Assembly: GCF_932274485.2 (NCBI RefSeq)
Contig: NC_065881.2
Location: 75,828,702-75,892,701, forward strand
DNA: 64,000 nucleotides
From: Patella vulgata
Lineage: Eukaryota > Mollusca > Gastropoda > Patellidae
Direction: 5' to 3'
Shown: positions 20,534 to 31,906 of the stretch, one piece after another
Numbering within the stretch: the first letter of the stretch is position 1
Layout: each line of letters begins with the position of its first letter
Notes under the pieces: generated by a model
What the model saw: only the letters and a program-made list of their open reading frames with translations
Told to the model about the DNA's origin: nothing
The model's database searches: none
Program-made: the position numbers and the translations under genes

Positions 20534-21075
20534 ACACTGGCTAGCAAATGAGGGGTTCAATTTCCGTGTTGGTCGAGAAAAATGAAATGAAATCGGGTTT
20601 AACGTCCTACTGTTCTGCTCCTAAACTGAGCTAATGAAGACGAGCATACGCCATACAGTATGCTATGAAGGAAATTTTGCCCAGGCAGCGGCGCTATGGC
20701 CTACTCTTATATCAAGTTCCAACTACCAAGGGATCTTTCATGTGCACTCCTGTGTGTACACGTGACCTCAGTTTTTCATCCCTGACTAGACAGCTGTTCT
20801 TGTCAGGCCCACCGTCCTGTATCACTGACAAGGGGAAAACACGCAGGAAAATCTGGATGAACTTTCTCAGCCAATGCAGGGATCGAACACCCGACCTCCA
20901 GGCTAGCGAGTCAGCGTCTTACCCACTTAGCCAACGTGATCCCCATGTTGGTCGAGAAAGTTCCCTTTGTTAGTAGTGGTGTAGGACAGAGGACCTCAAA
21001 AAAACAGTGTCTGGTCCATCACGTGGGTGTGCACGTAAAAGAACCCTTGACATTTGGAATTTGAAATGAGAGTAG
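20534..21075 (+). mobile_element. Old SINE-A split by a later SINE-A
   Basis: Remnant in plus orientation: 'acactggctagcaaatgagg' and 'gttggtcgagaaa' at 20534-20580, resuming at 20946 with 'gttggtcgagaaagttccct' and ending near 'agagtagatc'. The gap is filled by the minus-strand SINE-A at 20581-20945. Confidence 0.8.
20581..20945 (-). mobile_element. SINE-A, full length, inside the older SINE-A
   Basis: Complete reverse-strand copy from 'aatgaaatgaaatcgggttt' to the tRNA head (reverse of 'aagtgggtaagacgctgac'). Perfect 14-bp target duplication 'tgttggtcgagaaa' at 20567-20580 and 20946-20959. Confidence 0.95.
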
Positions 21076-21116
21076 ATCATTCATTCATTCAGTTTCTCTT
21101 TGTGTGTCACCTACAG

Positions 21117-21175
21117 ACCGCAACTATTAAAGGAGCTAGATCTCTACTCTTGGGCACTTAGAAATGGATACAAAA
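21117..21175 (+). repeat. Fragment of dispersed repeat G
   Basis: 'ttaaaggagctagatct' and 'agaaatggatacaaaatg' parallel 60650-60705 and the reverse of 26940-27005. Confidence 0.4.
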
Positions 21176-21178
21176 TGT

Positions 21179-21534
21179 AATGAAATGAAATGGGGTTTAA
21201 CGTCCAACTGTTCTGCTCCGAACTGGGCTAATGAAGATGGCCATACACCATACAGTGTGTTATGAGGGAAATTTTGCCCTGACAGTGGCACTACGGCCTA
21301 CTCTTATATCGAATTCCAACTGTCAAGGGATCTTTTACATGCATGCCAATGTGTACACGGGACCTCAGTTTTTTTATCCCATCTGAACAACTAGACAGCT
21401 GTCCTTGTCAGGCTCTCCGTCCTGCATCACTGACAAGGGGAAACCACGCCGGAAATCTGGATGAACTTTCTCGGCCAATGCAGGGATCGAACACCCGACC
21501 TCCAGGCTAGCGAGCCAGGGTCTTACCCATTTTA
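21179..21534 (-). mobile_element. SINE-A, near full length
   Basis: Reverse strand from 'aatgaaatgaaatggggttt' to 'gagccagggtcttaccca', with the B-box region intact ('cagggatcgaacacccgac'). Confidence 0.9.
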
Positions 21535-21569
21535 ATGACTAGACAGCTGTCTTGTCAGGCCCTTAATTG

Positions 21570-22226
21570 TTAGTATCATGACATTAAACTGACATTTGTT
21601 TTACGTTTTACAACTAATATCAGGTTTATGTTAGAAAACTAACGTTAGATTTATGTTAGAAAACTAAAGTTAGATTTATGTTAAAAAATTAACATTAGAT
21701 TTACGTTAGAAAACTAACGTTAAATTAACGGTTAAAATTATGACATAAAACTAACACTAACGTTAGATTTACGTCAGAAAACTAACGTTAGATTTACGTC
21801 AGAAAACTAACGTTAGATTTACGTCAGAAAACTAACGTTAGATTTACGTCAGAAAACTAACCATAAACTAACGGTTAGAAACCTGATGTAAAATTTACGT
21901 TAGATTAACGTTAGAATTATAACCAATAATACATATATAATTATTATGTCTGAATTCCGACTATATATCAATTGTTAGAATGTGCACACACTTGTAATGT
22001 TATTTAATCAAGAAGTATTCAAAGGGAAAAAAAATTGGTTAGTAATCCGTCATAAAGTTTACGTTACATTTACGTCATTTTCTGACGTAAAAGTAACCAT
22101 AACCATTATGACGTAAACGTAACGTAAATTTAACCAAAGAATTTTACCATTATTGGACGCTAACCAAAATCTAACCATAATGACGTAAACTTTACGTAAA
22201 TCTAACCATCAATGTTAACTGGGTAG
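21570..22226. repeat. Second ACGT-type foldback element with internal 25-bp tandem array
   Basis: Made of 'aacgttagatttacgtcaga' words. Four perfect 25-bp units run from about 21757 to 21860. The right part (22040-22215) carries 'tttacgtcattttctgacgt' and 'atgacgtaaactttacgt'. Same word set and similar terminus ('gttaactgggta') as 2890-3350. About 130 bp of other sequence (21930-22040) separates the two halves. Confidence 0.75.
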
Positions 22227-22260
22227 CTGGATCGCAGTATTTCTCTGTAGTTGACATAAA

Positions 22261-22575
22261 GTATTTTGTCAATCAAGCATTGAAACCGTTAATCATCTAT
22301 TTATTTACTGCTCTTACTCACAAATGTTATGGAAAATACTTCACAATATCCTGAGTATAAATAACATTTATAGTAATCTTTGTCTCTCTGTAATACATCT
22401 TGGCTTATACGAATTGCATGACCACCTACCTAAATTTAATTATCCCAATCAAATACTATTCTTAAATCATGCAATCATATTAACTAAATACTATATATTA
22501 AAATCAAAATTATCAGAAAAACTTCCATGTAAAGAAAGTTATTTATCGTTTCTTTGGTATTTGGTAAATTATTAG
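22261..22575 (+). mobile_element. LINE ORF2 C-terminal relic
   Basis: The open frame reads ...ETVNHLFIYCSYSQMLWKIL..., with a Cys-x8-His-x4-Cys arrangement and a following aromatic stretch, typical of the C-terminal end of non-LTR ORF2 proteins. No RT motif remains in this piece. Confidence 0.6.
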
Positions 22576-23000
22576 CTGAACCCGGAATCAAGCTATCACC
22601 TATGAAATGTGATACAGACCTGAAGAAGACAGACAGGGTAACTTCTTGGCCAACTCCCACCAATACAGATGAACTGAGACGTTTCCCTGGCTTTGTAGGA
22701 TATTACAGACGGTTCATTAAGGATTATTCCAAGACAACAAAACCGCTTAACGATTTGCTAGTTGGAGGCCCATCTAAAAAGAAGAGGGGGAGAGCGGCTA
22801 AGGATAAAGAGTAGCTTCTACTCCACAGTTCCAAGCAGATTTGGCGAAGTCTCTATTACCATCTAATTTCATGAGCTTGTACTCGTCTTTACCATCTTTG
22901 CGTGAGAATCTGTTCCAAGATGTTTTTTTACTAGTTTAATTGTTTGGTTTTAAATGTTAGGGGCAAGATTTTCCCAAAGGGGGGGTAGTACGTTGTAGAG
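22557..23000 (+). mobile_element. Ty3/Gypsy relic: pol fragment, polypurine tract and start of an LTR (fossil)
   Basis: A short frame carries RT/RNase H boundary motifs (WPTPTNTDELRRFPGF, YYRRFIKDYSK). A downstream 'aaagggggggtag' resembles a polypurine tract, and an LTR may start near 22990. It is a broken old element with most of its length missing; the 3' limit of the LTR is not clear. Different family from the element at 7091. Confidence 0.75.
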
Positions 23001-23904
23001 TGAATTTATTTTAATGTAATCTTAAGTACGTGTGTCACACATCACTGCACCTTTAAACTGTCCTGTTCTGTACACTCTTTTTAAAGGTATCCAATGAGTT
23101 CGAGTTCATCCTCTGCTCACTGGGGTTCATTTTCACCTTTGACCCGAAGGTTTCTTGGATTTGTATGTTTAATCACCTGGGTCAATCTTAGATAGAATTT
23201 TGTCGAGTAAGGTTGCATGTTTCATTCTACCTTGGTATCAGTTTTATACTTAGAGTTTCAGTATTGTCGATCAATCGTGTGCATTAGTAGCATTATTATC
23301 TACAGATTTGTGTTTACAGTTTAAATCACGTGTTAATATTCGTTTTATGTATATATTTCATTATTTAAATTGTCTTTGTGAAAGTGGCGGCCATGTTGGT
23401 TTTTAGTAAAGTTTTCAAATAAGTACAAGTTAATCTGGTTTCTCTTAATTACATTCTGCAAATACATTGCATAAAATCAATAATATTAACAATATTTAAA
23501 GCATTTCGTTTTAATAATACATGTATTGTCGATACACATTCATACATTTCATATACAATACCGTACTTCACCTCGTTCCAGTCTGTGCATGCTACTTTCA
23601 TTTTAAAACCCCCGTCTTGGGTAAGAACCTATTACTATTAGTAAGATTAATTAGTCTATATAACCGGCATATTTCATGCTGATTACCAGGAGGTAGTTTT
23701 CCTTTTAAAGTATTCATATTATAGATTAAGTATATATATAATTTAAAATAGTATTTAGAGGTTTTATTATTAATATGTAGGCTAACATATTATTTTAATA
23801 AATATGAATGCATTGATTTTATATGGTTAGTTTATTATGATAAATTTGGTCCCATTTACTAATTTCAAAAGTTTTGCTGTGTACCAAACTAGATCCCCAG
23901 ATAT
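23001..23904. other. Probable remainder of a degraded LTR, plus unassigned sequence
   Basis: AT-rich, non-coding. Contains 'aaaacccccgtcttgggtaa' near 23604, close to 'aaaaccccacttcgggtaag' in the solo LTR at 28526-29388, so part of it is likely LTR-derived. No end could be placed. Confidence 0.4.
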
Positions 23905-24540
23905 CGGATGCATATATAGCTATCTGCGTGACAACTGATTGGTATAATTTGATAAGAACATCGGTCGTAAGAAAATCGATAGACACACCCCTAGATAAAC
24001 GTATGATTTAACTGTTTCAAGATTAATATTGCCAAAATGAAATATGTTCTCTATTTTTCTTTGATTATTTTCGATTATCATGATTTTCAAATTTAGTGTG
24101 GAGAGCATGATAAGGTCATCCACAAACATGGGAGACATTATTAGATTCTAAGGAGGGAAGATTCGTGTTCGCATTATTAATATAAAACTGTAAATCGTTA
24201 ATATATATATTAAATAGTACAGGGCTTAACACACATCCCTGTTCCACACCCATGAAAGAGTTTATTGTATTGGAGATTCCCTTGGGAGTTTTCACAGTTT
24301 ATGAAGTACTTGAATAGGCCTACGTGGATGTAATTAAATCAAAAATCGGTCCGTTGATGTTATTTTTTAGTAATTTATAAAAGAGGCCTGTTCTGCATAC
24401 AGAGTCAAGGGCCTTTTTTTTTTAAATCCACAAAGGCCATGAACAAATTATGTTTCTTACACTTAAATTTGTTGATAATCCTTTCGAGTATGAAAATATT
24501 ATCAACTGTCCGATGGTTTTTACTGAGCCCGACCTGTGCC
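23905..24540 (-). mobile_element. LINE (non-LTR) reverse-transcriptase relic
   Basis: Reading the minus strand from 24535 gives LSKNHRTVDNIFIL, FMAFVDLKKKALDSV, then GVEQGCVLSPVLFNIYINDL, then MFVDDLIMLSTLNLK and VKSYVYLGV, in the correct RT order. The FADD-box equivalent is VDD. These blocks lie in more than one frame with an in-frame stop after the first, so it is a dead fragment. Its 5' side directly abuts the duplicated DHRS1 exon 2. Confidence 0.85.
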
Positions 24541-24574
24541 TTTTAATGACTTGTATTTTGTATTTTTTAAATAC

Positions 24575-25075
24575 CTCTTTAGCTGTTTCTCTTAGATTTC
24601 ATCCAACTTGATCATTTGGAGGATATAAAGTTCGTCCTACAAATAAAAATGAACAATAATGTTTTGTAAATCAACAAATTCATGTATGCAATTCACATCC
24701 TACTGGGAGCTGCGTTGACTCAGTGAATAAGGTGTTGGCTCTCAAATATGGAGGTCCCGGGTTCGAAAGACCGAAGTCCTGTGTACATAACATAACCCTT
24801 GGCCGTTGGAATTCGAAATAATAGTAAATGTTCAGTTTAAAGTATGGAATGACACACTTGGTCTGATTTTGGTCAATTCTGAAAAAAATGGGGTGAAATA
24901 CGACAATTGGCCAATATACACACAGTGGAAATTAAAAAAAAAAATATTAAGAGAGAGTAGGCCTACCTGTTACGTACACGGTTGCACCAGCTTCTCCTAA
25001 CTGTAGAGCTATACCTTTACCGATACCTCTTGTAGCTCCAGTTACAATACAGATTTTACCTACTAATGTCTTTAT
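24575..25075 (-). pseudogene. Duplicated DHRS1-like exons 1-2, non-functional
   Basis: Exon 1 copy at 24967-25075 and exon 2 copy at 24575-24636, with the same lengths (109 and 62 bp) and the same gtaggc donor and ctacaaat-side acceptor as the gene at 229-1774. The similarity includes intron and 5' flank, so it is a genomic duplication, not a retrocopy; it spans roughly 24571-25165. The start codon is ATA instead of ATG, and exon 2 has an in-frame TGA (GGA-GGA-AGT became GGA-TGA-AAT). No copy of exons 3-4 is present nearby. The cofactor loop sequence is otherwise preserved. Confidence 0.93.
24697..24830 (+). mobile_element. SINE-A-related tRNA-SINE copy inside the pseudogene intron
   Basis: 'gttgactcagtgaataaggt' resembles the A box and 'cccgggttcgaaagacc' the B box; 'ccttggccgttggaattcga' matches the SINE-A body. 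Absent from intron 1 of the original gene, so it entered after the duplication. Confidence 0.65.
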
Positions 25076-25165
25076 ATTGTTTTCTCTCAAACTTTTACTT
25101 TATCTAAAATATATATAAATACATGAAGTGAATCTAAGCCTGAAGAGAATGATGTTATTGGGACA

Positions 25166-26886
25166 TGAAGAGATCGTGTAGGCTCTTATATATACCGTTG
25201 AAATTATGAATCATTAAATTTAAAGTCAAATACTAGCTATAAGCTAGCTACGAGAATGTAGCTAAAAACGTTGAGATATACTGTGAATGTGATGTGCTTG
25301 TTTTTAGCTACGATTGGATGCATTTAGTTTCATCTGACCAACTTAATTTCTTAATTAATGCATGTAACACCTTAAACATAAGTTAATTTTATACTTTTAT
25401 TGGGACTAATTCGGCCACAACTTTCGCTTATCTGCCACTATTTCCAGTTTTTAACAGAACTGGAACGGCGCCATTCATAAAGGTTCTCTACTTGCGATTT
25501 TCCCCTTTGAATAAGTCGAACATTTTTATTGGCTGATGTCCACATTATGTTTAGCCCTGCCTTCATGACATTAAGACGTCAAACCTATTGAGTTTTCAAA
25601 TGTCGGGTAGAGCCAGCTTTTAACGCTTCGATTTAAAGGAGATGATTTTAACCCGTGTCAAGTAGGATTATATGCTTAATTGTAGTTGGATGTGGCAGAA
25701 ATGTAATAAATAACAATAATTAATTCAATCGTTGTTTTGAAGTTTAAAAATGACAGTTTTTCTTATTGTATTCCGACGTCATATCACATCGGCATATCCT
25801 AGAAAGAAATTTATAGTACCATCTCTTATCCCGACACACGTAGGGTCGAAAGTTGACGTTTCTTATCTGGTGTTAAAACGTCCCACTTTTCAGCACCGAG
25901 TGGGCTATGAAGACGGGATTTAAATATGAGACAAAATTCACACTTACCTTACCATACCTCCATAAAATAGTCTCTGGGATTCAGCATACCACGTTGGTAT
26001 ATTTTATAGGCCATTTAATTAATTCAATAATATTCACGAGCATGCAGTGTAACATATACAATAATTGATGGGCAATGGGCCACGTAGAACTCTTCTAATG
26101 GATTAATTAATGAAATGAAATAAGGTTTAACGTCCTATTTTTCTCAATTTATCGGGTTAATGAAGATGGGGGCCATTTAGTATGGTTATGGTTGAACGAG
26201 CATGTTACAAACACGTATGTTCCGTATAAGGATATTGAATGTCAGTGGAATAATGGCAGGAATTAACAGGACCGTATTAAGCTTACACGGGGCCCCTGGC
26301 TGGAAATTCCACTAGGACCTGTGCATCATCAGTGAAAAGGAAGCATATTCTGGTCATGGCCTGTCACACTCACCCAAATCCAATGTGTATGTCTTGATTG
26401 TATTACCTATAGCTGCAAAAATGTTATACCCACCTTGTTAAGCCTTGTGGTAACATTTATTTATGTCACAACAATTTTTTTATCACTGATTATAAAGGGA
26501 TCCCTGGATGCAGCCGAGTCGCCCCCCCCCCCCCTCCCGACGCCCCTTTGTATATACCACAGTACAGTTTTAAGTAAAACAGAAAAATAGATATTAAAAA
26601 AATATACAACACAAGTCAAAGATATAGCGTCATAATAAAGATTTTGTTAAAAATCTCTCAAGAAATGTGATGCCAATATAAATGAATTCTCGATACGTAA
26701 AAACAAGGAACCGAATCGACCTTTATTCTGTATACGAGGTAAAAGTTCTGTCGTGTGCAAAAATATCATTTTATTTTCTGAAGTTTTTATTAAAATAACA
26801 TCATGCACAATAAAGAGCATAAATATATTTTTGATGAATTGTACAAAATGAAGTCTTCGTTTTACACACATCTAGGTTCAAGGTGA
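25166..26886. other. Unassigned, with small SINE-A tail fragments
   Basis: No gene recognised. SINE-A 3' fragments at 25868-25920 and 26112-26171, a copy of the 2105 repeat at 26265-26345, and a C-run of about 14 at 26522. The open frame at 26647-26871 on the minus strand has no recognisable similarity. Confidence 0.5.
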
Positions 26887-27010
26887 CAGAAACGATTAAA
26901 TGTAAATCAGTTTATATACATTCATATTACATTATTATATACGTTGCGACCCATTTGTGTCCATTTCTTGGTGCCGAAGAATAGCGATTTAGCTCCTTTA
27001 AGATATAACG
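26887..27010 (-). repeat. Dispersed repeat G
   Basis: Reverse complement closely matches 60640-60775: 'ttaaaggagctaaatcgcta', 'aatgggtcgcaacg', 'ataataatgtaatatgaatg', 'tatataaactgatttacatt'. No coding potential. Confidence 0.8.
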
Positions 27011-28521
27011 GCCATACAGAGCGGCGTACACAGGCAGGTCACACCACAATATGGCGCGTTTTCAAAGAAGAAACACAAATTTCTTTAAATGAATGGTGGC
27101 ATCCTAATAAGCAAAAATAGATTGTGTGGATACTGTACTTTTCAATGTTGTTATACACATATTAAAGATGTGAATCTATTATTTTTAGACGGTTTCATTG
27201 AATTTTTTGTAGTTTATGATATCTTACTTAACCAAGCACACTTTCAAGTGTGTAGGCTACATATAAACGTGAGAGCAATGAATTTGTGAATCAGGAATTT
27301 TAAGCAATTTATTGACTTTTGGAGTTAGTAAAACAGTCAACTCAGTATCGGTCTTGCTAAGAATCGAAGCAGCAATCGCCGAAAAAGGAAGCCGGCTAAG
27401 CATCTAATCTGGGTGTATGTGTGAAATAGCTTTATTTAACGTCTGCTTCCATCGAAGTGATATGGCAGATAATATCGCTGGGTGTGAGGACGAGGGTATG
27501 ATTTATAGGTGGTGTCTTGGCTAAATCGTGCTGGTGTTGGAAGCCACACTGATCAGCAGTGAATATTTGCTAGGCCGCTACAATCACTGATAAGGATGAC
27601 ATCAATATGACATTAATATATGACATTAATTTCCACCGACAAATTAAATTCTAAAACATTGTTTTGATGTATTAGAAAAATAAAAAAGACGTTTGACGTA
27701 TTTGTAGGTAAAAATTATTTCCTATTTAGTGTAAATAGGTATTAAAATGACTAAAAGGCAGCATTCTGCCCGAAGCAGTAACGTCTTATATAAACAATGT
27801 ACGCGCCATTCAGCCAATGATTGACGCCTCGTGCTATGACGGCACATGTTAGAGACAGTCATCTTTTACAGAGATATTAGAAGACTCGTAATTCTATGTG
27901 AAACAGATTGGTTGGAAGCTAGTCATGCAAATTCATAACCGTGGTCTGATCCCTACAAAATCACACAGGAGTTATGTCCCTTCTTCCCTGGAAGTCCATT
28001 TTTCTCGCAGGTAAATTTAAGGGGCACCATAAAATAAAAAGCTATTTCCTGTCCCGAATGGATTTTGACACAAATGGGTTTATTTTAAACTAAAAATAGA
28101 ATATTTTACACTATGTGGGACGTTCCTGATCATCCATGTCAGGGTTGGGGTCGGCGTCGGCGGGGACATGTTATCTAATCAAAGAGTGAAATTTTTAAAT
28201 CAACAAGTGAACAAGCTGCCCCAAAGTGTTTCGGACCTTCGGGATTCTAGTCAGAGTTTGCATCCAAAACTGCATGAAGTAAACACTCTTTCAAATATCA
28301 GTATATATTGTTGGCCTCGGTTGAACTATTTAGTAAATATAAATTGTGTCATTTTGACAAACAGGAAGTATTTCAGGGATATATGGAACAAAAATAATCC
28401 CAGATTACCAATATCTCGGTTATTTGTCAACTGATGCCTTGCGAATTTTCCCTTCTCTGCATATGGTGGTGTTAGTCCCAGATATTGTCTTTCATAGTTT
28501 CATTTACAGAGACCTTGTTCG
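27011..28521. other. Unassigned intergenic sequence
   Basis: No gene recognised. 27413-27590 looks like a diverged dispersed repeat ('gaaatagctttatttaacgt' also occurs near 17503), and 27948-28030 is the inverted partner of 2640-2716. The open frame at 28168-28434 is unfamiliar. Confidence 0.45.
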
Positions 28522-28525
28522 ATAA

Positions 28526-29388
28526 TGTTACGGGTGGTAAAATAGAAAGTATTTTACAATTTTTTGTGTATATTAATTTTTGATGTTTTTAGTACAGCAC
28601 ATGTTAGTAAGCACCTTTAAACCCCCACTTTAAGATTTTACATTTCTTCTGTCAGTTTCTTTAAGCTGTTGTTACTTTAATAATAGTGAGTACATTTAAC
28701 TGAGTTTCATTGTGTCTTGGTCATGTGATGTATTTGTTGGCAGATACATTCAGTTGTTAACCATTTTTGTTTCAAAGAGGAGCTTTAACAAAGTAGTGTC
28801 TAAGTTTAGTTTTTGGAGATTGATTTCTGTGAAGTTTTTGTAAAGAATTGCAGTTATTTACCAGGTATGTTGCATTATGTTTTACTGATTATATAAGCTG
28901 TATCTTTAACTTTGTAGTTTGATATTTTAATACTGAAGTAAAAAAAATTGTTAGTTTTTATGGATCAAGTTGGTCAAGTTTATTTGCATACATGATACAT
29001 ACATCACACATTATTATATCATCCTATTTCAGGTTGTTAGATTGATTACATTTAGCTAATCTAAGTATTTAAAACCCCACTTCGGGTAAGTTAGTTTAGA
29101 ATGTAAATATAGAGTAGTTTAGTTAAAGTACCGGTACCATGTTTACTATTTGTTGCAAACAGTAATTTACTTTGTGTAGCACAGATTTATTTGTGTGCTG
29201 TAGTAATGGTGTTAGATAATGTGTTTATGATGTTTGTATTTTGATATTCTCTTTTATTTTGGAAAACTTATATTATATTGAATTGTATATTTGCAGGGTT
29301 TTTATTACTTGCCTGGTTTATACTATAATAAAGATTTGAACCCGTTCTGGATTGTTTGTTGCAACGACCCCCAGACCCCTCTACAACA
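28526..29388 (+). mobile_element. Solo LTR (fossil)
   Basis: 863-bp unit starting TGTTACGGG and ending CTACAACA, i.e. TGTT...AACA termini. Perfect 4-bp direct repeats 'ataa' at 28522-28525 and 29389-29392. AATAAA at 29327-29332, about 55 bp before the end. No internal region or partner LTR in the window, so it probably arose by LTR-LTR recombination. Class is most likely Gypsy-like, from the 4-bp duplication. Confidence 0.82.
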
Positions 29389-29392
29389 ATAA

Positions 29393-30020
29393 CATTTTCA
29401 AACGTTTGGCCGCAATATTGGATTTTACAAAAAAAACCTTCAAATCAATATTCAGCCGCCATTTTGATACCGATTTTCGAAATCTATTTTTTTTGTTTTG
29501 AACTTAGTCCAAACGGCAACAATTCTTAGGGAGCCAAATTTTTAAATTTCGATATTGTTTACTCCCGGTTTCACTTTGAATTTTTGTTTACTTTTGACCC
29601 ATTATCTGTGACCTAGCCATTCAATGACCCTTGACCTTTGCAAATATGATGACCCTGACGTCTACTGACAACTATTATCAAAAAGTTCGGTCTTGAAGTA
29701 TAAATTACGCTTTTATTAAAAGTTCAAAATGACAGGTTTTTCCACTTTAATAGGTATTGGATGTTACTATACTCAATAGTTCATGGTTTTGTGGACGTGA
29801 CAAGGCGTCGCCTAACGTACAGAAACATGTCAGTACTGCTTTTATGCAGTTCTAGTTGTATTTAAATGTCTTACTTTCTCATAATTCTGAGCACCAGGTC
29901 GCATCAGAGCAGAATAGCGGGACCTTAAACAACATTTCATTTCAGTTCACGAGGTCATACTTTTTTCTTGGGATTTTACAATCAAGGAATAGACTTGGGC
30001 ATCACCAAACTCCTGCATGC
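29393..30020. other. Unassigned, with a SINE-A tail fragment
   Basis: Non-coding AT-rich sequence. 29896-29945 keeps a SINE-A 3' end ('gagcagaatagcgggac', 'catttcatttcag'). Confidence 0.5.
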
Positions 30021-30031
30021 CAATGAACTTA

Positions 30032-30313
30032 GAGAGAGAGAGAAATGGGGTTTAACGTCCACTCAACACAAACTAGGTCATTTTGGGACTAACATATGGT
30101 TTAATTAATTTTATTTCAACAATTCGCTTGCGCATAGGGGTCTTTAGCAGTGGAAGGAAACCGGAGGACCTGGAGAAAACCCATGAGGTTGGAGAGGCGA
30201 CCCTACTCCTTGTCACGTACAACCGGGGATTCGAAACCACGCCAGTCGACTCAATGACAGACTTTATGATACAGCACGCACGCTAACCATTCAGCCATCC
30301 ACCCCCTCCCCCC
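30032..30313 (-). mobile_element. SINE-B, full length
   Basis: Reverse-strand copy from the (GA)n tail through 'aaatggggtttaacgtccac' to the head (reverse of 'tggatggctgaatggttagc'). Perfect 11-bp target duplication 'caatgaactta' at 30021-30031 and 30314-30324. Confidence 0.94.
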
Positions 30314-30324
30314 CAATGAACTTA

Positions 30325-31246
30325 TATTTCTTAAAACTTTGTGGACAAAGTATAGATGACATTACTGCCGGTGCCATATAGAGGGCCTGACAATTAAATC
30401 CCCTGTCTTAGTCGGTTTAATCCCAACGGCACAACTAAACACACTTTGTTAGCCCACGACAAGCGGGAAACAGACTGAAGTTCTACCCTGTTCACGATTT
30501 TGAAACAAATAACATAAGAAAAATATTGTAGTTTTTATAATGAAAGACTTTATTCAAGTTAATGTTGACGTAGGACAAGGAACAGAAAGACCCCAGCCTC
30601 CGACAGATGATTAATTCCCCCACATTTGTCAATAACATGAAAAAAAACAAACAAATAACAGGCCACGTTTCACAACAACACAACATTCAACGATCCAATC
30701 AAATTATCTTATATATAATATATATCATAAAATAAATTCAAAAAGATGGAGGAAATATGTCATTCAGTCCATGATTTCAATACACTCTGTCAAAACCATA
30801 GGCTCCACATCAAGATGCTAAATCCACAAGTTTTTGTAATGGTATGCCAACTTCATAGAAGTAATGATAAATCTAATTAGATCTGAGTCAAAATTTCAAG
30901 GATTAGTTATACGACAAGCACTAAAATATTAAATTTTCATTTCCACAGTGTAAGCAGAAAGAAAATCATTTCTTATAAAAATTCAACTAATTAAATTAAC
31001 ATTTTGATTTGCACCCAAATAAAAGCGATCCTGTCAGTTTAAGCTTATGGTGAAAATTTACTTATTTTGGTTTTAGAAGATTTATTTTCAAATTTTAGTT
31101 AGTGTCTTTCACACTCATGGTCAAGTAATTTGATTGGATAGTATTGAGATTCTTTTGTCATAACTAAATTTTATTGCTCTTAAATTATACTGTAATTATT
31201 ACAGTAGGTTTTAAAAGTGCCTTTACTGACTTCATAGATGTTGGTA
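30325..31246. other. Unassigned; possible distal end of the ataxin-1 3' UTR
   Basis: No coding signal. 'actttattca' near 30547 gives AATAAA on the minus strand and could be a distal polyadenylation signal for the gene ending at 39682, but nothing here fixes the transcript end. Confidence 0.3.
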
Positions 31247-31642
31247 TTAAACATACATTATGCAAGAGCTAAATCTGCCTATCACAGGTCTTTCTTTAGG
31301 CCTGAAATGTTTTCTAAATCATTAATTAGACATTAATTAACTTATCCAGGCCATAATCAACTCTTGATGGCATCAGATTTCTCCGATATTAAATAGATTA
31401 GAACAGTTCAGCCATATTTTGATTTAAGCTAAAAATGGAGGAGCGAGACTTAGCTTCGAACAACCAGGGTGGTGGTTGAAATTATTGCACACGTCTGTCA
31501 AACCTTCAAAGGCTAATATCTTCGTTCGCAATAGAGTAATATGAATGAAATTTTCACATTATTCATGTTACATTATCTATTTTCGAACTATTATAGCAAG
31601 AATGGCTAGCTCTTTATCTAAATCTAACATAATGTATCTTTA
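31247..31642 (-). mobile_element. MITE-C, full length, reverse orientation
   Basis: Left end ttaaacatacattatgc, right end cataatgtatcttta, so the termini are inverted repeats. Faces the next MITE-C at 31907, forming an inverted pair. Confidence 0.85.
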
Positions 31643-31906
31643 CGTATCAAATATTCTGATGGAAATGATCAAATCCGAGTGGAACAAAATTTCTAAGACG
31701 CACATACTGGCATGGCAATGCTGTGGATAACTAATAATTATTGTATCCAAGGAGTTAAAATGAATTTACACTCCCAAGTTAAAACCATTTTATCAGAATT
31801 GTGGCCCATAAGGTCTTATTCTCTAAAACTTACACTAAAATAGTTTAAGGATGAAGTGTTTCCAATGGCGATGGGTTAAAATGCATATTACAATTCTAAC
31901 TCTTAA

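Noticed and set aside
23920-24138. Independent small gene on the minus strand
   Set aside because: Its VDD motif and YLGV match the neighbouring LINE RT blocks, so it is part of that relic.
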